Below are positions 1 through 12,617 of a DNA stretch of 64,000 nt, piece by piece. Below the pieces are notes generated by a model. The model did no database searches. It was not told the origin of the DNA and was given only the letters and a program-made list of their open reading frames with translations. This DNA is from Chlorops oryzae (Eukaryota > Arthropoda > Insecta > Diptera > Chloropidae): NCBI GenBank assembly GCA_020466095.1, contig CM035806.1, positions 169,181,871 to 169,245,870 of the forward strand, read 5' to 3'. Numbering within the stretch: the first letter of the stretch is position 1; each line of letters opens with the position of its first letter. The position numbers and the translations under genes are program-made.

Positions 1-822
1 CGAATTTCATCTTCCATTCTAATGAGATTTTTCCTTCCCGTTTTTCAAGTACATTAATTTTCGAAGCATGAACAAACACGTTCAAATGCGTTTCTACTAC
101 AATCAAGCTCGAAAAAGGCAAAAAAAAGAGAAATGAAAAGAAAAAAAAAATATTTTTTTTTTCGGAGAGAATTTTCTTTAAGAAAAATCCATTGCAAAGC
201 TCATAGATAGATATGAGCGAGACAAAATTGTTTTCAATGCTTGGAGAGGAATTTCCCTTGAAAATAATAATAATTATAATAAACGCGTTCGTTCTTAAAT
301 TTAATGTTGACGTCACATGATGCGCAGGGCAAAGGTAATTGAAATACGAAATCCGAAAATCGACCCAGTTGGTGGCAGCCAATATGTAAAAGTTGCTATG
401 ACGAGACCCCAGACGGCGCGGCACGGCACGGCGCGGTGCAAATGTACCTACCTCAGTAAACATTGCCGCTTATGGATTTTATTTTCTCAAGCTTCGCTTA
501 GCAATCAAACAATTAAGGGCGTTACAGTTGGACGAGCCTAAAGGCGAAACGACGAAAACAGGATATTTGTTGTTGCGGCATACGCGGCAGGTTTTTAGGC
601 CTTTAACGCGAAAGAAATTTAGCTCATTCCATTTCAATGCATTGATTCAATGGAAGGAAGCAGCTACATTTCTTCCGCATGAAAGGCCTGAAAATTTTAA
701 ATATTTGAATAAAAGTATAGGTACAGATCGATAATTGAGCTTCAATTTATCAACTGTCCGACAATTTTCTTCAGTACGAAGGACACTCAAATCGATAAGT
801 TGCAAAATCTGCTAAATAAACG
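1..822. other. No gene recognised (left edge)
   Basis: Mostly AT-rich sequence with short A and T runs. A short GC-rich stretch near 405-440 stands out, but the two small open frames across 317-734 look like chance: no acceptor or donor pattern extends them and the residue composition is unremarkable. No structural RNA or repeat boundary was seen. Confidence 0.5.
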
Positions 823-824
823 AT

Positions 825-1235
825 CCCTGCAGTCAATTTTCCTAAATAGGACTGGCCGTTGACCGGTCCAAAAAACCTACCAGTTATATTATGGCAGTTC
901 GCTCCATTGAATTCGGCTAGCCGGCGGTCGGTAATAAACGGGTTAGTTTATGGGTAGTCTGTAAGTGACATTTTCATCAACATAGAATGTATATAAGAAA
1001 TTTGTTGTTTATTTTCCTCATTTGACTTGCCTAAAACCAGAAAATATTACGACAATTGACCACAAAAAAACTGGCCTATGACCAGCCGTTTTGCGGACTA
1101 GTCCCTCCCCAAGGACAGGCGTATGTTAAAAATGTCAGTTGAATACATTAGAAGTGGAATTATAAGGGGACTAGTACTGGAAACATGAAAGACTGACCGA
1201 AGGCTTTACTGGGGTCAGTCCATATTACTGCAGGG
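825..1235. mobile_element. Non-autonomous element with CCCTGCAG ends
   Basis: The ends are inverted copies, CCCTGCAG on the left and CTGCAGGG on the right, with further imperfect pairing inside (a left-arm CTAAATAGGACTGGC-like block and a right-arm GGTCAGTCC block). A longer relative with the same ends and the same right-arm text lies at 54575-55355. No coding capacity. The transposase source is not known. Confidence 0.7.
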
Positions 1236-1250
1236 ATACGATACACCAAC

Positions 1251-1994
1251 TTAAGGGGACCTTCTGGTCTAGAGCACGAAAATTTAGGGTATTTTCATAA
1301 TTTTTTTTTGGTATTAAGCCAAATAAAAAACGATTTTCTAAGTATGCAGGCTTATTATATTCTTTATTGACAAAAAATAAAAAATGTTGTAGTAAATTTT
1401 TTTTTTTTTTTTGGTATTTTAAAAACGGCGTTGAAGTGGACCCTTTTTGAAAAAGTACCTCCGTGGTGTAAAAGATTTTGGCAGTTCTGGTAATCGAAAA
1501 AAAAAAACAAAAATATGTTATTAATCAGAATGAATGCGGCTATGGCAGGAACTAGAATAAAAAAAATTTTTTTTAAATTGACAAAATGGCGCAATTTTTT
1601 ATTTCAACCATCAAAAACTCCCCTTTTTTTCGACCATTTTTTTGATGAAAAAATATGAAGTTCCTGAAATAAAAATTCGATTCTAGTTCGGGCCATAGCC
1701 ATTGATGTTATGAATAACATATAAAAATTCCAGACAAATCGGTTCGATGGTTTTTTTGTTTTCATTCACACCAGGTCAAAAAAAGTGCTTTTGAGATAAA
1801 CGCGTTCAAAGTTGCTTTGATCAAGCGCGCTGCCTGTTGTCTCCACCTTCTAAAAAGGCTGTAGCAAAACAAATATTGTCAATATCTTCACGAAACTTTG
1901 CCAGCATATTCTTAAAAGTCTATTCATCCGAAATATATATAAAAAATAAAAAAAATCAATTTTCAAAAAATTCTAGACCAGAAGGTCCCCTTAA
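1251..1994. mobile_element. TTAA-flanked palindromic element, copy 1
   Basis: Begins TTAAGGGGACCTTCTGGTCT and ends with its inverse, so the ends pair for about 20 bases and both sides carry TTAA. TTAA target duplication is typical of piggyBac (and of Sola3), but the terminal bases do not let me assign a superfamily. The interior has no credible open frame. It shares the interior motif GAGATAAACGCGTT with the element at 7550-8302. Confidence 0.75.
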
Positions 1995-2137
1995 TTCTTG
2001 ATGCAACAACTTTTTCCAAACATTGTCTCAACAATGTAAAGTTGTTGCGAAACTTTTTTTTGAGTGTAGAAAACACAAAACACAAACACAAGCAGCGGAA
2101 TAATTTTTAAATTGCCTCTTTAAAGTCAAAACACTAA

Positions 2138-2690
2138 TTACATATTATTTTCATGGTTCGGAACCATTTACGTTGGGTTAAAAAATTTGATGCATACCCA
2201 AAGGATGATTTTGCGTTTTTTCTACCGATTTTTGGTAAAAATTGTTCAACTTCGCACCGGCAAAACGGTATCAAGTATTGCTCGGATGCAGTTCGTGTAT
2301 ATGAAGAAGTTGTTTAGTTATAATCTTTCTATATTTGCATCAAATCAATTTTGATAAAATGTTTATTGCCTTGGGAGCTATAGGCCATACAAAATAAAAT
2401 AGGATAAAAAAATACGTCAAATTTTAAGAATTTTTGCAATTTGCACCCACTAGATAGAGGTTTTTCGGGTCGGTTTGTACTAAAACTATTTAAAATGAGT
2501 TCAGAGCTATGAATAGTGATAGATAGGAAATTAAAATATTGAACAGATTGCAAGATATAGCCATAAGTAAGTGAGTAATTTAATTCTCGGCCCCACTTTT
2601 TGAAGTCTATTTAAGAAAAAAAGTAGAGTTGACTTGACAAAACTGAATATGAGGCATTGTTATACTCACCGAGCACATTCAAAAACAGTG
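2138..2690. repeat. Foldback-type repeat, left arm missing
   Basis: About 500 bases (from near GGTTCGGAACCATTT to the block ending TATACTCACCGAGCAC) match 51475-51995 in the same orientation. The copy at 51.3 kb has a left arm that pairs with its right arm. Here only the right arm is present, so this copy is truncated or arose differently. Confidence 0.65.
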
Positions 2691-2814
2691 GTTCAATTTT
2701 TGTTTACAAAATCGTGTCGCACTGTATTATTATTAAAATTTATATTTTTCTAATGCCACTAAATGAAACCAAATAGTTTGGGGGCATTTAAAACAAAAAT
2801 ATGGAGCTTGGAAT

Positions 2815-2877
2815 ACACTGAAAAAAAAAAATGTTGAAGTATTTTTTATAGTTTTGTGAAAAAATTTTTCTCAGTGT
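2815..2877 (-). repeat. About 60-bp hairpin element
   Basis: A 63-base unit bounded by ACACTGA and TCAGTGT. Read on the minus strand it closely matches the 60-base units at 60857-60916 and 61261-61320. It is far too short to code and is best described as a minimal inverted-repeat element. Confidence 0.6.
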
Positions 2878-4475
2878 AAAATTCAAAAAAATTATTTTTG
2901 ATACCCTGTAATATTAGGAATCAGTCAACGTTTGTCTCATCTTCCAAGTTTGATAATTTTTTGAGATATATAATTTGTGAAAAAAAGGCTTACAAAAACA
3001 GGATTTTCAAGGATATCTCAAAAAGAGAAAACTAATAAGTGGTGTCTACAGTGTTTTTCGATAGCGGTTATTCGTAAAAAAAAAAAATTCCTTTGTGTGG
3101 GAGCAGTGGCGTAGCAACATTTGGCATGGTGGCGAATTGGCGGCACAATTTTGAGGCGAATTTACAGCAAAATTCCGCCACTGACAGGACTAAATTAAAA
3201 AACATTTGATAAAGCAATGTGACTATAATTTGGAGCCCAAAAGATGCGAAACTTCCCGGAGCTTCTTGGCATCCCCTTATTAGCAATAGCTGTCGTGGGT
3301 TCTAGCATTAATCTTTTTTGGTATAATTAACAAAAAACAAATTGCAGTCCCTCCGTCTTGCCTTTTGATTATGCCTTCCATAATCAAGGTATTTTTTTGG
3401 TTACTTTCAATAAATTGTATGATTTTTTTAGCTTAATCTGGGCAGCCTATGTTTTTTTTCGCTTATCAAATGTTAAAGTTGTTTTTGTGAACTTTAGTTT
3501 CATCAAAAGTTTAATTGATGGCGGACCGAAATTTTAATTTATCAATTTTGAATGCTTAATTGTTGATCCTAATCAAGTTCGACTGACGAACCAAAATTGC
3601 TGATTGGTGTTCAGTATAGGTCCATAAGCTTTCAACTTTTCAGGCATGGTTGGTTTCTCCCTTATGAAAAAAAGAAATTACGAATTTTTTTGCGATTCAA
3701 TTTGAAAGTTCAAAAACTAATCAATCATAAAAAAGTGTCAAAAATTTTTAGTGGCTTAAGTTTTAATTGCCCTTTGCTGAAGATCGACTTGTACGCAATA
3801 AAAATGGTTCTTGAAAAATAATGATCTTTTAACACTCTTATGGTTAATTTGAAAACAATTTTAAATTTCTAAAAAAATATTATAAATTTTATTTTTATGC
3901 TTTAGTTTAAAAAAAAAATTTACATTTGAGGGGAGAAAAAGGGGGGACCAAATAAATATCTTTGAAAAATACTAATGTGTACTTATGCTTTGGAGCCTTC
4001 AAAGTGCAAACTTCAAAACGATGTTGCTTATGGCAAAAATATACCGAATTTATGTAGAATAAGAACTGTCGTATTTCTTTTGTTTTTTTAACTTATTCAT
4101 AAGATTGATGACTTTTCTGAAAGCTCAACTTATTTCCTGGCGGGTAGTTTTTGTTTTGTTTTCTTTTGCTTGACATTTTAAAAGTTTCGTTATTTAGAAT
4201 GAAACATAAAAGAAAATTACTCAAAATATGAGTTTTTAAAGTTTCGAAGGGGGCGAAAAGTTGTGTTACAATTTGTGACTACAATTTTTTATAAGAATAT
4301 ATAAAAGAAAGTATGTTTAATCCAAATCAAAAAGATTTGCCTGCACCTTTTTGCAACTTTGTTTTTTTACGTTGATTTTTGCAGTGGAGTCTATCAATAA
4401 AATATGATGACAGTCGAATTTTCAGAAGCTTTGAAGTGATGTTCACAGCAAATTTCGCATGACAGAACAATGGTA
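2878..4475. other. No gene recognised
   Basis: AT-rich sequence. The block near 3590-3770 resembles 5080-5260 (both read on from a CATAAGCTTTCAAC / CATAGCATATTGAAC-like start through AATCAATCA), so the two stretches are diverged copies of one unidentified repeat flanking the mariner relic. No coding exon was found. Confidence 0.4.
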
Positions 4476-4960
4476 TCAGCTGGTGCCAGCGATATAATTG
4501 GATGCAAAAGAACTCAACCAAATTACAGAGAGCTTCTGAGTATTGAAAGTGGCGCTAGTAAAATGGGCGAATATGTGTGCCTTCAGACGGTCAATTGTTG
4601 AAGTAGAGTTTAGATTTTGCCTTGTATGAGCATATAGTAGCAAATTTGAATACGCAATAAGCAAATTCTGGCCGTCAATCTGAAGCTGCCCACCGTTTCC
4701 GCCGGTCACCTCTGTTGACTCGACCGTTTTATATCTTGAACTGTTGTACGCAATGACCCACTTATCACCAGACGCGAACGTTCGAAATGGGTCATTTTGT
4801 AATGATTCGCTAGCGTATTCAAAAGACATTCGTCCTATGAGGCTTTTTTGCGTTAACTCGTGTGGCACCCATACATCGAGCTTCTTTGTGTATCCAGCTT
4901 ATTCAAATGGTGCTAAACGGTTTTAGTGCACATCTTTAGTCTTTGCAATCGAAATGTAAC
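4476..4960 (-). pseudogene. mariner-family transposase relic
   Basis: The minus-strand translation keeps the mariner order: a linker resembling HLNKLDTQRSS, then VPHELTQKSLIGRMS, then DPFRTFASGDKWV, then a tail like RQNLNSTSTIDRLKAHI. In intact mariner transposases these correspond to the WVPHEL linker, the first catalytic Asp in a GDEKW context, and a segment downstream of it. Here GDKW has lost the Glu, the first part is in another frame, and the block with the HQDNAPAH motif and third Asp is absent. It is a dead, internally deleted copy. Confidence 0.75.
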
Positions 4961-6061
4961 ATATGGTCGGATTCGATAATATTTTCTGAATTTTTATGCG
5001 AATTTTCGAGGAGTGCTTCAAAAGTACTGTGCATCCTTACAATTTGAGTTACGGACGAATGACGAAACCAAAATGCGCATGAGCTGTTACGTATCAGGTC
5101 ATAGCATATTGAACATTTTCAGGCTGGCTTGCGTTTTCTCAACTTTTGGAAGCAAAAACTGTAATGTACGAATTCTCTGTTGCTGATATATTTCAAGCTC
5201 TCAAAAACTGAATCAATCAATAAAAAAGTGTCGAAAAATCTTTTTAGTAGGATGTCCCCCTTTAATCCATAGGGGAACACGTGGGGCTTATACAACGCGA
5301 GATGCAGTAATACGCCATCTTTGAAAAATATTGATTTCTTATTTACTAACCTAATATTTTATGAAAATAAAGGCCTTACAAAACATGGATTTTCAAATAT
5401 CTCAAAAAGAGTAAACTAGCATAACTCCTGTCACAGTGTTTTTGATAGGCCTATCGTAGAAAAAAAAAATGTACTGTGAGACGCGACACGTGTGGCGTTG
5501 CGAGACATTTCGGCACCTGGGGCGCAATGGGGGCACAATACAGGCACAATACACAAAATGCCGCCCCCTCTCCCTAGTCTAAATAAAAAGACATTTATAA
5601 AAATTGAAATATGATTTGGGCCCGGGGGCGGATGCCCCCTTGGCCTCCCCCTCTTACTACGCTACTGTGTGGGAGGTCCGTTAAGGGGAGGAATAGGGGG
5701 CAGGTTTGTTGGGAGAAATTGTTTGGGATGAAATAAAAATGGTTTTGTTCTTACATTTTACCCCTCGTGTAGCGACTCTGCTTACTGTTGCTTCAAAAAT
5801 TGGGAAAAATATCAAAAATGAAATTTGTTATTTGACTTTGTGCGTGACTTTTTTTCATCAAATATTTTTTTTTTATAGAATCTTAAATAAAAGTTCATCG
5901 AATTATTATGAAACAGGAAATTTATGTTGAGAGAAAAAAAAAACCCCCCTAAAAGTCATCACCCTAATATCAAATCTAATAAGTTCAACTTCAATGATAG
6001 CAGTCTAATAGATGTTCATTTAGATATTTAATTTTCTCATCTTATTTTACAAAAATTTTAT
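4961..6061. other. No gene recognised
   Basis: Contains one of the two copies of the unidentified repeat (see 2878-4475). A GC-richer patch near 5480-5680 carries a CTTACTACGCTACTG-type motif resembling hAT element ends, but no partner end or target duplication could be set. Confidence 0.4.
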
Positions 6062-6472
6062 TAGACATATGGGGTACCAAATTAAAGGAAATCGATCCAG
6101 CATTTTAAATAAAATAAAAAATATGGGTGTTATTAGGACCTTTTTCATACAAAAATGGCTCTCAAAGTCATAAAATGTTTTTAAAAAATTTAAAATTTTG
6201 ACTTTGAAGGCTCAAATACCCTTGAAGATGCAATAAAGTACAAGACTATTTTATACGCCCAGGAAGGTCTGACAATTCTCTGTTGAATTGCATTCAAATT
6301 TTTATATTGAATTTAAACGTTTAGGCGTAATAATTCTTTTTATGAAACAAATGCAAATTTCTTTCGTTCGCTTATAACTCTTCAGGGGTGCATTTTGGAT
6401 ACGATTTTTTGTTCACAATGACCTTCTCTATCAACCCTATAGAGTAAAGCACTCAGCTACGGAACACCCTGC
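6062..6472. repeat. Fragment of ACAGGGTG-type element
   Basis: Starts with text found just inside the element at 19537 (CATATGGGGTACCAAATTAA) and ends near 6472 with ACACCCTG, the inverse of the family's terminal ACAGGGTG. The left terminus is missing, so this is a truncated copy. Confidence 0.55.
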
Positions 6473-7549
6473 ATATATGCATATATAAACATATATATAT
6501 ATATTCTCAAGTCCAGATATGCTCATATTTTGGAGTTTATGAAAATTTATTTTTTAGTTTTGTCGATTCGTCGTTTTATTGCAATGAAATTTTTTTTATT
6601 AAATAATAAAAGAGGATTAACGTCTTTTAATGGAATGCTTACATGAGATGGCAATCAGTTGGAATGATAGGACACACGATGGCTTCGTTCGTTCAGGTAA
6701 ATAAGCAATTCATATTCAACGTGTGGCGCTTTGTAAGATAATCCGGAATGGCTCATTACGCAAATCACAAATTTTTGCTGAAGCCGGAGGAAGAATCGAA
6801 AGGACTTGAGGATGGGCGAGCGTGGGTTAAGAATTCAGAACTTGAATTCGAATAGAACATTCTGCCAAATCAAAGTGTGGAATTTTTTTTTTTTTTTTTT
6901 TTTTTGAGTGACTTTTGTCTCGTTCTCACATGGAAATCGTAATTTCGCGCTAATCTTAGAGCAATAAAAAAATCATTTCCTCAATGTTATGTGCACCGCC
7001 GCTCAGGTGAAGCCTGAGTCTATCCATTGTCTTTTGATTTGCTGGCATAAATTCCTTTATATTCTGCCTCTGCCTCACGTTATCGTCGTATCTGAGATGG
7101 TTCTTAGAAGCGCTAAAGTTTATAAATTTCGCTCCAGAGCCCCTGAAGTCGGAGGCGATATAGTATATGCGGAAATGTTTGAACAAGTGGGCGAGAAGAC
7201 CACTTCATCAATTGATTGTTTTTAAATATTCTTCTGCACGCAGATAAGATGTACTTCACATGGAATAAAATGGAAAAGAGCAAAAAATTGTGTGTCTGTA
7301 TAGAGAAGATATATGTATAGCAATATAAAATATTTTAATACTGAAGCGAGCATTCCTTCGAGCTTGAATGTCAAGTTGCTCAAGTAGCTTTTCACTTCCA
7401 AAGATTTTCAATTTTATTTCTAATTTTATGACAACGATTCTGTCAGAGAGACGAGACGAGACGAGACCAAATTGGTAAGCTTAAGCCCGATTGCTGAAAC
7501 GCATTGAAAATGCAATGATCTAGTACATCCACATTGCAATCTCTACAGG
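6473..7549. other. No gene recognised
   Basis: A TA-rich stretch lies near 6480-6505 and a run of about 20 T at 6886-6906. A minus-strand open frame at 6956-7186 has somewhat less biased composition than its surroundings, but I recognise no family and no splice signals frame it convincingly. A GACGA micro-repeat lies at 7448-7466. Confidence 0.4.
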
Positions 7550-8302
7550 TTAAGGGGGTCTTCTCATTGAAAACCCGTTTTTTGGACCCTTTTTAAAAAA
7601 ATTCTTATTTGAAAACGCAAAGAATAATTGAAAACTTTTTTTATTTATTGTATTACAAAAGGTTTAAAGTAAATAAAAAAAATTTTTTTTTGCCTCGATA
7701 CGTGGGCTGTTCAAAAAGTAATGAGACTTCAAAGTTGGTGGTGAAAAAAAATAGGTGCCGTCACGGCGGCCACGATTCCGGGTCTCCGGAGCGTCCGAAA
7801 TGAAAAAAAAAAAAAACGGGGTTATAATCAGTATAGATGTAATTCTCGGGTGAACCTCAAGCTTAATTTTGTGATTTTTTTTTGACAAAATGGCGGCCAT
7901 TCAAAAAAAAAATTTCAATTTCGGGTTTTTTTTTGTAGTTTAGTGTAAAAAAAAAATAGTAAAAATTTTTTTAAAATTATGGTCGAGGTTCACCCGAGAA
8001 TGGTGACAATTCTGCGTCGATTCCACTTTGTTTCATGAAAATCGGTTCAGTTGAACTGGAGATATCATGGCCGCCAGTTCGAAAATCGTGGTTTCGAGAT
8101 AAACGCGTTTAAAGTTTGAAGCAACGCAAAAATTACTCGTTTTAGCGCAGATCTTGCTCGACAAAGAAGGCTATATCCTCTAAACTATTTCGAATTTCAA
8201 AAAATCCTTTTAGGGGCATATTCACAACTACCCAAGCTATAAATAAATGCAAAAAAAAAAAAAGCCGAAAAAAAAAGTTGCTCAATGAGAAGACCCCCTT
8301 AA
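7550..8302. mobile_element. TTAA-flanked palindromic element, copy 2
   Basis: The ends are TTAAGGGGGTCTTCTCATTG and its exact inverse. The length, 753 bp, is close to copy 1 at 1251-1994 (744 bp), and both carry GAGATAAACGCGTT near the right end. No open frame of note. The two copies share ends of the same design but differ in much of the interior. Confidence 0.75.
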
Positions 8303-9188
8303 TTTTCAATGCATGTTTTCTTATATTTCCATCATTTCAAATGACTAATTCATTTACTATTATTATTATTATTATTATTATTATTTTTTATTATTTTTTT
8401 TATATTATTTTTTTGCTCTATTCCCGCATGTGCGGCGTATCAATCATTTCGAATAAGCCTAAGAAGAATGGATTCGTAGTAATAAGAAAGTGGTAATGAC
8501 AACCCCTTTACACATACAAAAACCCAGAGGTAATAAATCAAAATAAAAGTTCTTTTTCCCCTTCACTTTTCTTGACTTGAATGCACGATGTGTTGCGCCA
8601 TTTTGGGAATGCACGAGACACGAGAGACGATACTGACTGCTATGACAGACTGCCATTAAGAGGGGGAAAAGTAAGTAGAAGATGAAAATGCCAAAAGCTG
8701 TACAGCATTCCTTTGCAGAAATTGAATTTAAGACAAGATTTCATTCATCTCATTGAAGTCTTCCATATATGCCCATGCCCTCCATTTGCACGCAGCAAGC
8801 GCGACGCTTGGTCTCCGCATCACTCTCAATCTGAGTCGCGTGCTCAGACAGATTAAATCATTTAGAGGGGAAAACGAAGGAGCATTTTTATGACAATCAG
8901 CGTACTTAATTGCGTTTTTATTAACACATTTTTTCCCCCATCTAAAGAATATCATTAAAAGAGAAGAAGTTTCATATATTATTATGAGATTCTTATTGAA
9001 ATTTTCTTAGTGAAAGGTTAGAGGAACACATTCCCAGAGTCATAGAATTGCTAGGTGGTGGCACATAAAAATACGTCCAGGATGATTAATATTTCAACTT
9101 TTTTAAGAAAAACGTCAGACGTCAGTTGAGACGCACAGTGGTTCAGTCTCGATGGGGGTACGATCGAAAGTCGATAGCTTGATAACTA
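8303..9188. other. No gene recognised; ATT microsatellite
   Basis: An ATT/T-rich simple repeat occupies about 8357-8412. The remainder has no supported exon. The 65-75 codon open frames here lack splice context and recognisable motifs. Confidence 0.45.
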
Positions 9189-11151
9189 TTACCCACACGG
9201 CATGTTATATTGCTTCTGCAAGAATAATGTTGCAGAAATATTATAGCCATGTAAAAGTTGTAATATTGAAAGTGTAACATTTCTCTAATGTTGCAGCAGT
9301 GTTGCATTTACAATATTAATAATAAAATGTTGCTGCAATATTGCATATTAAATACATATACAATGTATAATCAAAGAGTATTAATATATATAAGAGACGC
9401 CAACGTACTCTATGGCAAATCCCATTTTTCACTCGTTCTCGATGATACCACGTAGATGAGGATACACTATGCTTTGGCAAATGAAACACTCAAAAAGCAT
9501 GAAATCGAGGAAAGAAAGACACTCGAAATGTAGGAATTGATAGAAAGGATCAAAACAAAAACGAAAATCTGACTTCTCGCCTTTACGCATTGAGAAACGG
9601 TTTTCATGTCTTATAGTTTTTCGGCGCTGTGCTGTTATTCTTTCGATTGCGTGCCTTACTTATGCGCATATATGAGTTTGTGTGCGCGCCAATGTACATA
9701 CGTACGTTTGTATTTGGCCGTTGTGTGCCTTTGCAAATTTCGGCCGCTGAAAAATGCAAAAATCGTTTTTCGACTCGCTCGCTTATGTTGTTTTCCTGTT
9801 TCTACGTGACCAATGCAAAGTCACTACCGTATGGTTCTGTAGGGTGACTTGCGCGGCGCTAAATGCGAAAATGTCGAAGCTTGGTCGCTTCGATTACCTT
9901 TTGTAACATTATGTGCTTGTTTTTTTTTAGTTTTAATTCAACCCTTTTAATATTTTAATTTTAATTACTTTAATATTTTTTCGGGCCTAGGGTGCAAGCA
10001 TTGCTATTACGAAATGTAAATTTTTAGCAATCGAAAATTTTTTTTTATCCTGATGTTTTTCTGATGCTAATGTAATTTTACTTTTGATATTAACAATTAA
10101 ATCTCTTTAAAATTTTTCCTCTGCTGAAATTAGTATTTTCAGCTGTAAAAATACTCCCTTTAAGGTGGGGCTAAATTAAAAATGAATTTTAGAAGACTTG
10201 TTGAATTGCTTTTATATTGAAATTTTTTCAACTAATATAAGGATTTTTTTTGAATATTACCAAAATATTAAATTTAAATGTAAGAGAAAAAATTGTTGAA
10301 GTCAATAGCAAAATTGAAATTTTCAAAAATCTTTTTTATGGGTCTTCAACGGACATTGTATTTGCACCATCGAATGTAAACAAGCTGAATCATTCCATTT
10401 TAAATACATACAAGCATTCTTATGCTCATACATATAGAACTTCTTTTCCCTTCCACCGTCCTTCTGCGAACGATTTTTGCTCATTTCAATCAATCCTACT
10501 AAAAAAAATTTCAAAAGTATGATACAGTGTGCAAATATCGAGTCTCTTCCTTTCATTTTATAAAAATATTTTCATGAACTATAAATTATGAATATAAAAT
10601 TCAGCAAAATAGCTTTCTTAATGTCTAGAAACAATTTGATAACATTTCATTTTTTATTTTACTATAAAAATTATATCAATAATAAGTAAAATAGAACTTG
10701 TCTGAAGAAAGATTTGAAATAGTCAAATATTGCACACTGTGTTCGGCTATTTTTTCTTCGTATCGTCAAGTAGCCTTTGCATGCGCACAAGCTTTAAAAA
10801 ATTTCCATCCCTTTTACTCTGCGCGAAAGCAAACGCACAATTCATTCAAGAATTGTCCTTTTACGCAAGCCTCTAACATTCGCCTTTCGTTTTTCTGTTT
10901 TCAATTACTGTTCGCATTATGAGACGGGACGAAATGGCATTGGGTACGAAGTGTATCGCCATATGCGTGGTATGATTTTCAAAATGCAAAGAGAGCCGAT
11001 AGAGTACATTGTCACCTCTTTATATATTAATACTCTTTGGTATAATGAAGAGGCGGACATTCACATATTGCAGCAACATTACTGCAATATGCAATATTGC
11101 AGAAGCAATACTGCTGCAATATTGTAGCAATTTAAAATGCCAACTGGGTAA
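9189..11151. mobile_element. Inverted-repeat element with TTACCCA ends
   Basis: The left end reads TTACCCACACGGCATGTTAT. The right end read backwards is TTACCCAGTTGGCATTTTAA, and both continue into TTGC followed by GCAATATTGC-rich text. This defines an element of about 1.96 kb with terminal inverted repeats. Open frames inside (9606-9847, 10250-10522, 10698-10922) carry no motif I recognise. It could be a non-autonomous DNA transposon; the superfamily is not assignable. Confidence 0.5.
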
Positions 11152-11300
11152 AGATAAAGCAATTAAATTCAGCATTATTAAGAAATTTCGAAAAAATTTT
11201 GGAAATCTAAAATAGCTTTTCTTTTATTTATAGGCGATAAAGTTGAATTGTTCAATAGTTAACCAAAATTTTTGAATAAAAAAAAAAAAATAAAATAAAA

Positions 11301-11740
11301 ACAAGTAAGGGTGTTATAGTCAATAGAATACCCGACACAGACACACATCTTCAAATAATTTTTAATATCAAGAGGTGTTTAAGGCCCTAAGGGGCCCCAT
11401 ATATCGACTTTTGTTTAATTTCTTTATGAAAACCGCCCCTCTGCCACGCCCACTTTTCCAATTTTTCGGAATTCTAATCGGAGGCTTAGATATACGCTCA
11501 AATTCTGAGTTTCATTGAAATATTTGGAAAAAGTCCGATTTTGGGGCAGTTTTGAGATTTTTGTGACAGACCCTAGTACTGGAGGTACCCCCTAAAAATG
11601 GTCCGATCGGGTCCATTCTTGAACTTGTTCTTACTCATGTTGCCGTGAGCACGCATACCAAATTTCGTCGACGAAAGTTAATTTTCTGTTAACTTCAATT
11701 CCAAAAATTTAATTTGCGCCGAGTTTCGACTCTCTATCTC
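11301..11740 (+). mobile_element. Helentron/mini-me-type fragment
   Basis: Opens with ACAAGTAAGGGTGTTATAGT and continues through ATACCCGACACAG, CCACGCCCACTTTTCC and CCCTAGTACTGGAGGTACC, the conserved order seen in the fuller copy at 55615-56494. It stops before the (GTCY)n tract. Related GTCY-bearing repeats are known in flies as mini-me or DINE-1 elements, which are Helentrons. It is interrupted at its right side by the hAT element at 11749. Confidence 0.7.
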
Positions 11741-11748
11741 CTCTACAG

Positions 11749-12609
11749 CAGTGTTGCCAGTACTTCAGAACCAAAATTCCCTCGAAAACCAAACAAAAAT
11801 CCCTTTTTTCCCTCAGTGACCGATAGAAATTTCCCACGAAAATCCCTTCAAACAAAAACATATTTTTCCTGAACAAAATGTTGATCATCGCAATATTTCT
11901 TAACATTAAAACCTTAAGGTAGCTGCGCAAAATTACATATTTTATTTTAAGAAGTTGTACGCTTGAAAAGGCCTCAAGACCACTACTAATAAGGCAAGTT
12001 GGTGGGGAGATTTAAAAGGCCATTAAGGGCCTAATTTTTGTTCTATTTCTTAATGAGAACTGCCCTCTTGCCACCCCTAATTATAATAATAGGCCGATCG
12101 CTAAAATTTTTGGAGAGGATGTTTACTACCAGGAGCAAGCATACATGAATAATTTGGTTTATGTCCCATTTGAATTTCAGGTGAATTTCAGCCGCACCCA
12201 ACTTTCTAATTTTTGAAAATTCCTTTTCCAACCCCCAAGTGAAAAATAGAATATGATATATGTATATACATGTTAACAATAAATACGTACTAAAAGTTCG
12301 TTATCACATCCACATTCGAGCATGCTCCTGTGAGCGGCTCGGCTCGATGCAATGCTCGATCGTAAAAGGTCATGTTAGCGAGCCAATTCATCAACCAACA
12401 TTACTACATACGATCGAGCATTACATCGAGCCAAGCCGCTCGCAGGAGCTTGCTCGAATGTGGTTGATCCACTTAGGGCTTTGTACCGATTATTGAAAAA
12501 TCCCTCTATCCTATTCAACAAAGCAATGAAAATCCCTTTTTCCCTTTTGCCAATATTTGGTGCAAAAATTCCCTCAAAATGGGAAATATCTCTCAACCTG
12601 GCAACACTG
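11749..12609. mobile_element. hAT-type non-autonomous element with intact 8-bp duplication
   Basis: Ends CAGTGTTGCCAG and CTGGCAACACTG are exact inverses and are flanked on both sides by CTCTACAG (11741-11748 and 12610-12617). An 8-base target duplication and CAGTG ends are the hAT signature. The 861-base interior has no transposase. It contains a large hairpin at 12309-12464. Confidence 0.88.
12309..12464. repeat. Hairpin with about 54-base arms
   Basis: The arm starting TCCACATTCGAGCATGCTCC pairs with the arm ending GGAGCTTGCTCGAATGTGG, around a loop of about 48 bases. It lies inside the hAT element at 11749-12609 and is GC-richer than its host, so it may be a separate older insertion. Confidence 0.7.
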
Positions 12610-12617
12610 CTCTACAG

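Noticed and set aside
6956..7225. Overlapping open frames on both strands near 7 kb
   Set aside because: Composition is more protein-like than average, but I could not match it to any family or find flanking splice signals, so I left it unannotated as a gene.
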